NCBI GenBank assembly: GCA_000226015.1
Contig: JH156065.1
Coordinates: 27,300-48,480, forward strand
Source of the DNA: Mnemiopsis leidyi
Taxonomy: Eukaryota > Ctenophora > Tentaculata > Lobata > Bolinopsidae
DNA length: 21,181 nt
Reading direction: 5' to 3'
The position numbers were made by a program, and so were the translations under genes. The notes under the pieces were generated by a model. It worked only from the letters and a program-made list of their open reading frames with translations. It searched no databases and was not told the origin of the DNA. Below, one piece after another: positions 1 to 14,157 of this stretch; within the stretch, counting starts at the first letter, position 1, and each line of letters starts with the position of its first letter.

Positions 1-440
1 AATTTCTAGAAATGCGTGAGAGCGCGTGACGGCCGCGACAGTAGGTTATCAACCTACAACTTATTCGAAGCGAATAAAATGACGGGAGGGTGCGCGCTGC
101 TGTACAAGGCCGCAACGCAAGGCAACTCATCACTTGCAGTTGCCTGGGGACCGCGTAATACCGGGTAACCCTCGAAGCTCAGATGTCAGAGCTGAACATT
201 TCGCTAAAACGACAGGCGGATATTATTTCGTCAACCCACTTATTTTTGGTGGCGCATCATGCTCTGACCAGAGCCCTTTTGCACGCGCGGCGCTGAACGT
301 TATGCAACTTTTTCGTCGCTGTGATACCCGACTATTGCAGCTCAAAGCTGAACGTTTTGTTAAAACGGTATACGGATAAAATGTCGTCAACTCATTTCTT
401 CCTTTGGTGGTGCGCGTGAGTCGCGCAAAAGGGCTCTTGT
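1..440. repeat. CG-rich patch with diverged direct and inverted repeats
   Basis: This patch is much richer in CpG and GCGC than the rest of the window. Two stretches, about 190-262 and 345-415, are diverged direct copies: both run agctgaac, then a ttttgctaaaacg-like core, then a cgtcaacccac/cgtcaactcat segment, then ggtggcgc/ggtggtgcgcg. In addition, agagcccttttgc (270-282) is the exact reverse complement of gcaaaagggctct (425-437). The 81-codon open frame here (134-379) follows the repeat and resembles no protein I know. A degraded or nonautonomous mobile element, or a local duplication, fits best. No transposase is visible. Confidence 0.5.
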
Positions 441-563
441 TAGAGCAAAAAGCGCGCGCTAGCGACTAGATTAATTCGACATACCACAGGACTTTCCTCC
501 GCACGCAATCAATACATTTCTACTGCGGGGTTAAGGAATATATGAACGGAAGATTGTTGTAGT

Positions 564-653
564 ATGGCGACCGTTGCTGTTGCAAACCCGCACTTCCCTG
601 ACATCAGGAGTTCAAAGTCAGCTGCCTCCCGGAGCGGGAGGGAAAATGTCCCT
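564..653 (+). CDS. Possible first coding exon, gene unrecognised
   Basis: An ATG at 564 opens 30 codons (beginning MATVAVANPHFPDIR) rich in Ser, Arg and Ala. They end exactly at a consensus donor, CCT|GTAAGT, at 654. An upstream start followed by a perfect donor is what a first coding exon looks like. The next plus-strand exon I can support is the first PSMC5 exon at 4970, 4.3 kb away, which also begins in phase 0. A splice between them would be in frame but would give Rpt6 an unusual N-terminus. I do not recognise the peptide. It may belong to another gene, be an alternative PSMC5 first exon, or be chance. Confidence 0.25.
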
Positions 654-2934
654 GTAAGTGTTTGCTTTTCTCTTTGTCCCAAATGTTATCACACATTCGT
701 TATTTCCTGGTTAATATTCTCAACATACACATTTTGTTTCGAGTGTACTTGTGTTTTCAATGAGAACAGTTTGACAGCATTCGAGTTGTTCTAAGACTGT
801 TGTTACATTCGAATCTATTTCCTGGAATTCTACTGACTCTCGATTCTCATTCGACACAGTATGTACTCTGTTGACTAAGCTTAGTGACTTTTCTTGGCTC
901 ACCTACGTAGTTTAACGTGCTTGTGATATCCGTTTAAACATTGCAGTACATAAAAACATTGCTGTTTAGAGATAGCCTGCTATCTGCTGACTGTCTTGTC
1001 TTAGGCAATACCTCTTGTGATCTTGTAGACCTGCGATCAGTGAAATCTCGGTATTCCTGCTACTTCTTTTAAGCCATCTGTACTCTTTAATTCCAACATG
1101 AACCAACAAACTACATTTTGTTTTTGTAGTTATTACCTAGTTAACAGATCAATGCCAGAAGGTAGGGTTTCTTCATGGTGTAAGAACAGCAATGCAGTCT
1201 ACTCATGCATCAGAATCGATACAAACTATATATGATCATTGATTTTCAATTATGTCGTTGCTATTTTAAAGTAACGATGTCTTCTCCTTGGGGATGATAG
1301 CTCATAGCTCTGCTAATTTTGCAGAAAGTAGTTGGCAGAATTAGATTTATCCAATTTTGGCCTTCAACTTTGCCATGTATGCAGGACGAACAAGATGAAT
1401 TGAAGTAAAGTAGTTGTGACTTACTTGTGTACAGAGTGTAGACGTGTCTTTATCTGTTAGTCGGGCGTCCGTGTTGTCTCCCTTAGGTAAAGATAACCGT
1501 GATAAACTTTAGGTAGAAATGCTCCACTAAATTTTTCTCGTCTCAGTAAATAAAGCACTGAACTAAGAGAGTCTCTGGAAGAAGATACTACGTTACTGAC
1601 CTGATGTCTAGTGACCCATTCTCGGTATGCACGTATGTGCTAACATGCGTAGTTGCCATGCTCGTTGTACCAGTGATAGTTATCGTTCTAAATTAGGGAA
1701 AAAAACGATGACATATCGGTTATGGTAACTCGTCGTTAACACTGTGAATACGCCTGCCTCAATCACAATAAGCTCAATAAAACAATTTGTAGTATTTGCA
1801 GTAAGTCCTTGGTCCGTCGGGGAACTTTCTGCCTTGAATGAGTTCGATGATGATTAAGTCGATTAGTCCAGATAGCAGATATCTTTAGACCCACTGCAAC
1901 TGCACTGCCGCACTGTCATTTCCGGGAAAGCCAGAATTCCGGTGGCCGTAGGTCGTGCTTGCAACCCAAAAAACCGTACAGGAACCTAACACTACAACAA
2001 ATTTCAAATTTGAAACTAGTATCTTCGCACTGTAACCCCATTCCTATCTGGGGGTAAACAAAATATGTCGTGACTATAGTAAGGGGTTAGAGCCTTAAAA
2101 AGTGATCACGTAGAAATGGTAATGGTAAAGCGGTAAAACCTAGCATGGACCATTTGACTAAGCCCCTTTCTGGTTAGGCAAGTGTGTCCCATTCAAATTT
2201 GTGTAAGTCTCTGTATTTGTTTTAAATTACTTTTTAAGTATTAATGTAAGTATGGAGACTGGGTGCAGACTAAGAGTTTGTTACTTCATGGATGCTGTTT
2301 AAGCTTACTTGATCCTCTCCTTCAACACGATTCTGTTCATTTGTTCGTTTTACTCCGAACTCGGCCACAGTATCACTTCGAATTGAAGGTTATTCTTCAA
2401 TGCACGTAAGCAATATTTAGCTTTGGGGTTTTGAATATCAATTCATAACATTATCAAATATGATCTCATAATGTGTGTCCTTACGAAGAAAGGGATCAAC
2501 AAAGGCGCCACCTTCATTAACTCCCACATGCATGTGTAACTTTCCGTATTACTTGTCAGTGAAATGTTGGGCAGGTGCATTGTGGCTTTACAGGGCTAAG
2601 ATTCTAAAACTTATAAACCGTACCTGCTTAAAATATTGAGTGGTTATTTGTTGCCCGGATCTAAAGATGGTTATCCTATTATTAATGGCTAGACTTCTAA
2701 AAAATGTTTGTACTTGAGGTAAACATGTAAGGTTTGTCGTAAATGTTAGGCCCAGATGATGAACCCACATTTTTTTACAAAAATCTGTAGCCTGCAGTAT
2801 TGCTATAATCTCTTCGAATACAAGTCAATAAAACACCATAGGTGCAAACAATTTTTTTTACTGGTAGGACGATTTTAGAAATTGCGGCCAGAAGAATTTT
2901 TTCGGTTGAAGGCGATTTTTTTGTGGCCATCCAT
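654..2934. other. Non-coding stretch, no gene seen
   Basis: About 2.3 kb of AT-rich sequence. All frames are closed at short intervals and no conserved motif stands out. If 564-653 is a real exon, this would be intron. No RNA gene, no clear transposon end and no CpG-rich promoter-like patch was found. Confidence 0.5.
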
Positions 2935-3235
2935 TTCTTGACCGAAACACAAATGTGTAACCAAAGCATCAGTTTCTAGCCGAAAAATCACATCGATTTG
3001 TAGACTGGAACATCATTTTATAACCCAAACATCATTTTCTAACCGAAATTTCAGTTTCCAACAGAAAAATCGCATCAGTTTTAACTTTTCTAGACGGAAA
3101 AATTAGTTCTGAACCTCTAAATAACGTCCAATTCTAGAAGAAAAGCGATAGTTTCAACCGAAAAATGTAAAATCGCTATGATTTTGAATTTCGTTTGTCA
3201 GAAAAATTTCGGTTGGAACGATTTTTGAATAAAGT
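2935..3235. repeat. Degenerate short tandem repeats, unit about 18-24 bp
   Basis: The strand repeatedly shows variants of ttctaaccgaaaaatcacatca: for example ttctagccgaaaaatcacat near 2973, ttctaaccgaaatttcag near 3036, and tccaacagaaaaatcgcatc near 3056. Related ccgaaa and aaatcg blocks extend on both sides, up to about 3229. Units vary in length and spacing, so this is an old, decayed array. The minus-strand frame over 2775-2969 is a by-product. Confidence 0.45.
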
Positions 3236-4649
3236 AGGAATCCTACCGCCATAAAACTTAATGTCGTTTCTGTGAAAAAAGAGCCAATGGAGATGTGACC
3301 CAATGTCATGGATCACTTGGGTTTGTGTGAGGCGAGGTGCTAGCATGTGGCAATGTGAATCGATGTCATGGTAGGTGTGTTGATCAGCTGTTAATGAACG
3401 GCCTCCAGGTATATACCTAACTGCAAAACCAAAAAGTACAGAATTCGATTCATCATCATGCCTACTTCCTCCAAGTACATTGAAGGACAACGAGGATCTC
3501 TAAATCTCAACACTTGACAGTTTAGCATATTTCTGATAACTCCAGTAACACCTGATCCCTTGAGGTTCCCAGTTGTCGGTGAAACGTCATAATTGCTAAA
3601 TTTACACACCTACATGTTAACTAGTTTGACAAGCTAAACTTGATAGGTTCCCAGTTGTCGGTCAGCCCTTTTTTTGCAGTGGTGTAAAACACAAAAGTTT
3701 GACTTTTTCAGTGTACTGCGTCAGGACTAAGAAGGTCGTCAAATTCACCTTTGCGTTCCACTTGACACAAGATGTGGATGACAACATTTTTCTTTAGTCC
3801 TTCAATATAAAAAAGGGCTGTCGGACAACTTTACCACATGATGAACCGGGTGGTTTGATCAGTTAATTGGGTACCCAATCCATTGATCTAGTTAAGTTTC
3901 CAACGACAACTTCACCACAAGTCATGTAATATCTAATCATTTAAACATATCACATTTTAGCCATTCTATCCAGCTTGCAACAATATACTTTGCACTTTGC
4001 AGCTGCAATTTATTTTCTTCGCCTAAGATAATCTTTTTTATGAAGGAGCAATATTCGTTCTTACGGAAAACACAAATTTGGTCCCCAATTTTCCATAGTT
4101 TTTTAGTCATGAGTTTCAATTTATTTAATGTTATTGGGACTTTATTCCAAAGGAAAGATGAAACTCCTATATCAACGAGCCAAGACACCATTCTAGTCTC
4201 GGTTTGATAAGTTTTGCATATTCTGATGTATCCTCAGTATGTAATAGAAAATCGAATTGTATTTTCCGAATGCATTATTAGTAAATATTAGAGGAACTTA
4301 TTTAGTTACACTAATTGAAAGTAATAACATAAATATTATGTCTGTTTTTCCATCCCGATACTCTAATTCCTTTTGGGCTATTCTAATGTCTCAACTGATC
4401 CTAACTCAGTATCCAATCATCATTTCATATAGCTTAGGTGCACCATAGGGTCTCACTATCCTCTTCCCTTCTGGACAAATAGCAGCTCCTCGCAGGAGCC
4501 TACCTAAAATGACAGCTTCCTTTCTGCTATCGATTCGCTCATCTATTTTTCTCTTTATGTATCCGTTCGCGTTGTCCGACTTTGTTCTACGTCGTAGTTC
4601 GCTCAATAATCAAGTCATTTAATAGCGGGAAACCGAGTAGTAGAATGGA
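3236..4649. other. Non-coding stretch with small direct repeats
   Basis: No gene is supported. A perfect 18-bp direct repeat, aggttcccagttgtcggt, occurs at 3563-3580 and 3645-3662. A looser duplication of an atgtga..gatgtcatgg-type segment lies near 3295-3311 and 3353-3371. Several short minus-strand frames (3176-3490, 3391-3609, 3937-4191, 4406-4606) show no family resemblance and have no splice structure I can defend. They could be relics of an old element. Confidence 0.4.
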
Positions 4650-4930
4650 CTTTAGGGTTATTCCAAGAATTAACAAATGCATTCCCAGTGGTTAGAAAAT
4701 CTCATAGTAGTAGTATTTCAGCAATAGCACATGCCATTTTTAAACGACAGTTGACAAAATTGAATCTTTGAAACATCTAAATCAAATTAAAAGATTTAAT
4801 TTTGTCAAGTTTTAGGTTTAAAAATGGCATGTGCTATTGCTGAAATACTACCATTTTGAGATTTACTTAGCACTACGAAAGAATTTGTTAATTCTTGGAA
4901 TAAACATAAGGTTCAAGTCATTTAGATTTC
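4650..4930. repeat. Long fold-back (near-perfect inverted repeat)
   Basis: Bases 4710-4744 and 4817-4851 are perfect reverse complements over 35 bp. The pairing continues outward with mismatches: attccaagaattaacaaat near 4660-4678 pairs with atttgttaattcttggaat near 4883-4901. It also continues inward: ttgacaaaattgaatcttt at 4751-4769 pairs with 4790-4808. Only about 20 nt (4770-4789) is left as a loop. The whole fits a fold-back MITE or a long hairpin transcript. It ends about 40 nt upstream of the first PSMC5 coding exon. I found no convincing target-site duplication. Confidence 0.85.
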
Positions 4931-4967
4931 TATTTCCTAGTGTTTTGGTCTTGAAATATACCACTTC

Positions 4968-4969
4968 AG
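4968..4969 (+). promoter_or_regulatory. 3' splice acceptor abutting the PSMC5 start codon
   Basis: The sequence ccacttcag lies directly against the ATG at 4970, giving CAG|ATG. Either an upstream 5'-UTR or coding exon is spliced here, or a spliced leader is added in trans. The exon reads in frame from this ATG and matches the Rpt6 N-terminal region. Confidence 0.55.
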
Positions 4970-8468
<3,499 letters not shown>

Positions 8469-8521
8469 CTGAGATATGGCCATATTGCTGTCTTGTTTGG
8501 ACCGTCCTAATAGTTGCTGAT

Positions 8522-8527
8522 AATAAA
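8522..8527 (+). terminator. Polyadenylation signal AATAAA of PSMC5
   Basis: AATAAA lies 54 nt after the PSMC5 stop codon and is followed by T-rich sequence, the usual arrangement for a short 3' UTR. Confidence 0.7.
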
Positions 8528-10003
8528 TTTTTGAGCGTTTTAAATTTAAAGTTTAGCACTGACCCGACCGCCGAGAATTGTGTTGTTCACAGACTTTCAT
8601 TTCATTTCCCAAAATCTTTTTCTTGGGTTCAATCTGCAATTGAGATGTAGGCGAGCAATTAAAATGGGTGCTGCGAAAGTTTTACGCGCAGTTTATGAGC
8701 TAAGTTGTCTCGCCTTATCCGTATATCACCAGTACTGCATTGAAATGGCTGTGACATGCGATGAATAATCAAGATATGTTATTGTACCATAGCAGCTCCT
8801 ATTCTCAGAAATAATGTGGGTGTTTTGTATTAATTAAATGTCGGTGTCAACATATTATATGACCCATTATGAAAGTTATGAAACAGAACCTCTATCAAAT
8901 AATATATTGAGCCACACTTTTCAAAAGGAAGTCCAAAGTAGTTATTGTACTGGTTACAATAACAATAACACTATATTAAAGTAGTGCAAAATTTGAAAGT
9001 TATTTGTATTAAATAGTTATACAATAATTGTAAAAACTGTTTTACTTTTAATTATTCGCACATCACTGATGAGTTATACTAGGGCAAGCGTAAATTTTTT
9101 GTCCAGCGTCTTAACAGTTGGCAGTAGGGTACAATAGGACCTACAGGTTCTAGCCTGTCACTATTACAATCTAACACAGAGTGTCCTGTAAACATTTGAG
9201 AGTGTATTCGGACTAGTGATAAGAATCTGGTACTGCCCTAGGACGATGTGGAGAGTCCGGCACTATCTAGAAAACGATACAGTTAGAAACTGTCATAACT
9301 CCTGAAAAACATAAACACGTGGCTTTACCATCTGGCTTTACCATCTGTTTACTGTCTAGACGGTCGAAGAATCTGGGTTCCGTTTTCAATTATGGATGCT
9401 AAACCAAATAGCACCACATAAAACTGTCTGCTGTCCCACACGCACTTCCTCCTGTTTGTGAAAGACACTTTACCCTAGCAGACTAGTCCACAATTGAGAA
9501 CAGGCCGGATTCTCCGATCGTGTCTATGACATTACAGTAAAGCCACAGACCACAGTGTTATGTTCTTAGGAGATAGAAGATCGTTCTAGAGAGGGTGAGG
9601 GGAGAGAGAGAAAGTGTGTGGACTCACTGTGGTGTGTTTGTGTGTGTATGTACTATGTGTGTGTTTATTCAGGAGCTTACGATGCGAAGGGCTCTGGGTG
9701 GGCTGAATATTTTGGATGACTAAAAGAAATAAAACTAAGCGTTTTTGGGAAATCAAAACATATGTATAAACAATGCGATTTACCTGAAATTTCATGATAC
9801 TTATTACTTTTATACAAATAATTAGGTTCTATCAAAGTATCAAGTCAAACAGGTCCTGATTTACGATATTAACAGTGGCGTCCAATCTTGAGTTATTTAA
9901 TAATACGTCAAATAAGTTTAAAATAATCATTTTACCGATAAGCTAAATGAGTTGTTGAATATAAACAACTCATAGGATGGAAAACATTAAACCAATAAGC
10001 AGC
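8528..10003. other. Intergenic region between convergent PSMC5 and MINDY-3
   Basis: About 1.5 kb with no supported gene. It contains a small tandem copy of tggctttaccatc near 9321-9347 and a purine-rich (gagagaga) then GT-rich microsatellite tract at about 9590-9666. The open frames 8580-8768 (plus) and 9586-9795 (minus) look accidental; the latter merely translates the GT repeat. Confidence 0.55.
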
Positions 10004-10009
10004 TTTATT
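10004..10009 (-). terminator. Polyadenylation signal of MINDY-3
   Basis: tttatt on the plus strand reads AATAAA on the minus strand, about 92 nt beyond the MINDY-3 stop. This would end the transcript before it meets the opposing PSMC5 transcript. Confidence 0.6.
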
Positions 10010-10100
10010 GTAACTCGAACTCAAGGCCTGAGTACTCCACAGCACACACGGAGGATGATCAAATTCATTGAAATAACGAGAATTCATCAAGTTTACATTT

Positions 10101-11570
10101 TTAACTAATACTAGGCTGGGATTGCCAATCGATCTCTATGGTGGGCCATTTAGTCCTCAATACTCGAAGTAAAGGAGTGGGAGCAGTACTGGCTTCCATT
10201 ACCTGGTTGTACTCCAAGTAAACGGCAGCAGCGCCCAGTCTGTAGTTAACTTTGCTGTCGAAATTAGACTGTCTCAGTCCGTTGTAGTGGTGGACAACGA
10301 ACTGTTTGTTCTGCAATGATTGGTCCTGTTTTTCCCACGCTCCAGGGACAAACTCCTCGATGAAGGCCGGGAAGAGGATGATCCCCGTTGAGTCAGGATC
10401 TAGTCGCTCCTTCATAAACTCGACATAATCTTCCTCGCTAACCATATCAAGTTTTTCTAGAACATTGGGAAGGTCCGTGACGGGGATGAAACCGTTACCT
10501 TCGCAGTCGAACGTATCGAAAGCAGCCCTGGCAACCTTAAAGGGAGAGTTTTCATTGACACACAACGAACGGTCATTTGAAAATAGTAAACTAAGGTGTG
10601 ATTCTGATCCTATAATCCATATGGGGTACTCCGGACATTTTAAAAAGTCGCCCACTTTACAATATCTTAATGCTTCTAAAAGTGTCAAAAACCCGATATC
10701 GTTCTTCTTGGTAACGCCCACCAAGTCCATTCCATCTATACTCCTCGTGTAATCAAACACATTAGGGGTTGCAGCCCCCGTCAAAATCAAGTTCAGGAGG
10801 CTCTGGTTACCGTGCCCGAATGTGTTGTCCACTAGTGAGGGGTCCCCCATGATACCTATATCGGATACAATATTTTCGACGCCACGAGTAAGTACTATAG
10901 AGTACAAAAACGACATTACTCCAAAGTTTGAACACCAACTTTCAGTCCAGCTGGAGATGTGGTTTTCAATTTCTGAGCTGTTTAAAGTTTCCAAAGTCAA
11001 ATGCTTGTGAAACTCCACAGAAGAAGTCGAGCCGAGTTGTTGAGAAAGTTTAGCGATTTGGACGGTCCCCGCAGATACGTTGACAAGGATGGATTGCAGG
11101 GCTTGTTCTAGAGCTTTCTGGCGTTGCTCATCTGTTACATCCGCTAGTTCGACCTCACTGAAGTATTAACAAGTTTTAAAACTTTGCGATTTAAAACTGG
11201 TCATGAAAGTTTACACTTACACATTCTACAAATTCAAATTGTATTGATCAGAAAAATGTATACTGTATCGAAGAGCTAAATAAAATATATGGATTTCTAA
11301 CAGTGAACTGAACTACACAAGCTAGACTTTTTAAGGAACAAACCTATCAAAAAGCAGATGTTTGATTATGTAAGCCTGAGCTGGCACAATAACGGCACAG
11401 GGTCCACCTTTTTCTTGTATGAGAGCACTTTTACAGTCATCAGAGAAGGTGAATCCTTGAGACCATTGCTCAAATATGTTTCCGATTTCGTTTTCAGTGG
11501 AATAAGATCCACCCCATATCAGCTGACATGCCGCTGAAATCTGTGGTAGTACTGTTGCCTGCGATTCCAT
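10101..11570 (-). CDS. MINDY3: Deubiquitinase MINDY-3 (FAM188A), two exons
   Basis: MINDY-family cysteine protease; these enzymes prefer Lys48-linked ubiquitin chains. Coding exons are 11570-11344 and 11157-10101, joined across a 186-bp GT-AG intron (GAT AG|GTTTGT, TACTTCAG|TGAG). This gives 1284 nt and 427 residues, close to the human 445. The catalytic cysteine is C58 in KGGPCAVIVPAQA. The likely catalytic histidine is H263 in PIWIIGSESHLSLLF. The family block FGHGNQSLLNLILTG follows at about 189-203. An EF-hand-like segment, FDCEGNGFIPVTDL (about 292-305), is characteristic of MINDY-3. FVVHHYNGLRQSNF and a C-terminal TKWPTIEIDW also match the family. An out-of-frame ATG lies 5 nt upstream of the chosen start, so initiation context is worth checking. 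The gene converges on PSMC5. Confidence 0.93.
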
Positions 11571-12260
11571 AACATCCTACTTTGATTGACAGTTGTTAAA
11601 TTCGAACGGAAATCAACTTACGTTTTATTTACCACCAATTTAAAATAAATGGTCAGCATGGGATACATACAAATAAACCAGATTATTAGAGCATAAAATT
11701 AGATAGATTGAGCAGATTTTTTTCCTGTGAAGCAGAAAAGAAACTATGTCATTTAAATAGTGGACAAAATAAAATTTTGATAATAATTTTATCAACATTT
11801 ATAAGTTATAATTCAATATTGGCGGTGCAGCAAATGATGCATCGTTTGGGTTTTCACATGAACTCGAGATCGCAAAATAGTCAGCATTTGCAAAGCGCGC
11901 ATAAAGGCGCGCTTTCAATACGATGCAAGACATCTTCCGGAAAATTGTAGACCCGAACTTTCAAGTACAAATTCAAAGGAACTGTAAAATTGAACATTAG
12001 AGCAGTTCTTTAGCATAAAAATATAGCTCAACATCAATATCGTGTAAAATTATAATGGCTTATAAGAATTGAAAGGTGAATGAGAACAGATGTCCATGAA
12101 CCCCTGCTACCTTAACTGCCAAATAGTATTGGTCGATAAAAATGTTTAACATAAATTTGAAAGAAGGATATACATAATTTAACATTGTTTGTTGAATCCA
12201 ATAAATGTAATACACAGTTCGGATAGCCAAGAGGGGCGAAGTTGAGATTTGCTGTCCTGA
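11571..12260. other. MINDY-3 upstream region and 3' flank of the RNA-binding gene
   Basis: No coding region is supported. The plus-strand frame at 11708-11950 has no recognisable content. The notable structure is a GC-rich perfect stem, AAAGCGCGC (11892-11900) and GCGCGCTTT (11907-11915) around a 6-nt loop, in otherwise AT-rich DNA. No minus-strand AATAAA was found for the upstream gene. Confidence 0.45.
11892..11915. repeat. GC-rich 9-bp hairpin
   Basis: Two perfect 9-nt arms rich in CG, with the loop ATAAAG. It is not the histone mRNA stem-loop, and no histone gene is near. Function unknown; it may be a transposon footprint or a structured 3'-UTR element of the RNA-binding gene, whose stop lies about 350 nt away. 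Confidence 0.5.
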
Positions 12261-14157
12261 TTATCGTCGTGGAGATCTCGAGTAACGGCGCTCTCTCCTA
12301 AGAAATTGAAATGTTATGCAAACATCAATGAATTATTGTTTTCGAGTGAATTGTGAAATTGTTGATATTTCAACCTTTAATGATTTTTGAACATATCACG
12401 TTGGAAATTGTACTGAGAATTATGTCCCACAATTTTGATTTTTGAGCAGAATTAATTTTCACCGGGTAATTTGTCAGGTTTCAAACAAACAGATCCTGTA
12501 CAATATTCACACCATTGTAATTCATCGTTACATGTACGCCTACCTTAATCTGTGAATCCAAGGACCAAGAACGATAACGATACGAAAAAAAGACTTAGCA
12601 AAATTGGCCGATATAATTAACGATTTGGTTTTAGAGGAGTTACGATAGCTCTTACGATAAACGAATCGGTTTAAATTATTTTGCGGGTCGGGTGTCAGAG
12701 ACGTTAGTCACAAACGGTCGAATGTCTCGAAAACGGTCTAAATTCGTAAAACTTTAAATAGACGGTCATGGAAATCTAAACGAGCACAGCTATGCATCGA
12801 AAAAATCAAAACTCGATTTCACCTGAACATAAAAAAATTAGGTAAATTAAAATGAAAACCATTAAACGTAACCCTAATGTAAAATTAAAAAGGAAAACCA
12901 GCAAGCCCACGTATTAAATAGACACGTAAGTTAGATTTTAGCAGTGTGTTGTAAGTCCAGTATGTAAGTCGGAAATGAAGCTCAAACTAACGAGTTAACT
13001 AACCTAGGAGAGTAGCCACGCTCGTATTCTCTGTAATCTCTAGGCGGAGACCTGCGCCGTGGCGACCTGCTGTGTGAGCGACGCGAGGAGCGACGCGGGG
13101 AACGCGAACCACTGCGGCTGCGGGATCTGCGCCTGCTGCTACGTTCTCTGCTACTGCCGTACATGCCGGGAGGAAGGGGTGGCATGCAGCCGTATCTCTT
13201 GAAGTAGTCCTTGAACTGCTCACTGAAATATTCGTGAAATGTTAACTTACTAAATGTTATCTCATTTCTTATTAATAATTACACGATTTTTTTACTACGA
13301 TTTAAATTATTAAATTTTCATGACAATAGCAAATTCAAAAGACACAAGTAAGCGACCCAGTTCATAAAAACTATTAGGAAGTGTTGACCAACGGGTAAAA
13401 ACTGGGCCAAGGTGCGTCATCGCGAGGGAGACAACCTAATGCCTGTGGCCGCGATGGTAGATTTTTCTACATTTTACATTTGGCAAATTGAATCCACGCA
13501 TCCTATCTGTAATCAAGATAGAAAGTAAAACAAAATAGATAAAAACCTGTTGAACATGGGCATGGGAGGCGGAGGGTAGGGCATGCCGTATGGAGTAGGG
13601 TAACCGGGGTATGCGGAAGACGGGGCAGCTGCAGCGGCGTTGTAGCCGCTTCCTTCAGGTCCTGGCATGGGGTGCGGCGGCATCCCGTACCCTGGCATGT
13701 GGGGAGGAGGGTAAGGCATCCCTGGCATGTTGTATCCTGCTGGCGGCATCTGCATGTTGGGCGGTCCTTGTCCGTCGTTACGCGAGTCGTTCCTGTTGTT
13801 GTCACGCGCAGGTCGGTGGTTCTGGTTCTTGGACATCTCAACATGGATGTTGTTTCCCATGAACATACAGTCGTCTAAGGCGTCAATTGCTGCGTTAGCG
13901 TCATGCATGTTCGTGTAGTGCTGAAATTAGTCCGAGTGTTATAAAACATCAAAAGGACGATTGCAAACGCTTGTGTTAGTTCGAAAAACAGGAAAATTAA
14001 AGAGGGCTGATTGTGGCGAGCTATGACAGTTACTCACAATAAACGCATAGTTCTTGATAACATCGCACTCAGTGACCATGCCGTACTTTTCGAACAGTCC
14101 CCTGAGGTCGTTAGCGTGCGCGGACGAGGGGACATTCCCGACATACAACTTTACCAT
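12261..14157 (-). CDS. RRM RNA-binding protein with RS tail (RBM4/lark-like RRM)
   Basis: Probable nuclear splicing or RNA-regulatory protein. Coding exons are 14157-14038, 13920-13547, 13222-13004 and 12297-12261 (750 nt, 249 residues, phases consistent). A single RRM spans about 2-76, with RNP2 LYVGNV (4-9) and RNP1 KNYAFIHY (35-42); intron 1 falls inside RNP1 after Ile40. The closest family match I recall is the RBM4/lark/RBM14 type of RRM, but RBM4 has two RRMs and a CCHC knuckle, which are absent here. A Met/Pro/Gly/Tyr-rich low-complexity stretch follows (about 95-164). The C-terminal RS domain (about 188-249) carries repeated SRSRSGSRSPRRSSRR-type dipeptides. The short last exon adds RERRYSRSPRR and a TAA, strongly supporting the final splice. 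If intron 3 is retained, the protein ends LVNSLV instead. The start codon lies inside a 46-bp tandem repeat. Confidence 0.88.

Noticed and set aside
3937-4191. 84-codon minus-strand frame, possible reverse transcriptase fragment
   Set aside because: No catalytic motif, no neighbouring gag or endonuclease-like frame, and AT-rich composition allows such a length by chance.
4406-4606. 66-codon minus-strand frame of basic composition
   Set aside because: No family resemblance, no splice structure and no support from flanking sequence.
9586-9795. 69-codon minus-strand frame rich in Thr/His/Ser
   Set aside because: It is the translation of a GT and GA microsatellite tract.
10465-11010. Plus-strand open frames across the MINDY-3 gene
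   Set aside because: They are antisense shadows of a well-matched MINDY-3 coding exon.
11892-11915. Histone mRNA 3' stem-loop
   Set aside because: The stem is GCGC-rich and does not have the GGCTCTTTTCAGAGCC consensus; no histone gene is nearby.
13503-13918. Additional frames on both strands over the Met/Pro-rich exon
   Set aside because: GC-rich low-complexity coding sequence keeps other frames open; only the frame continuing the RRM matches a family and has fitting splice sites.
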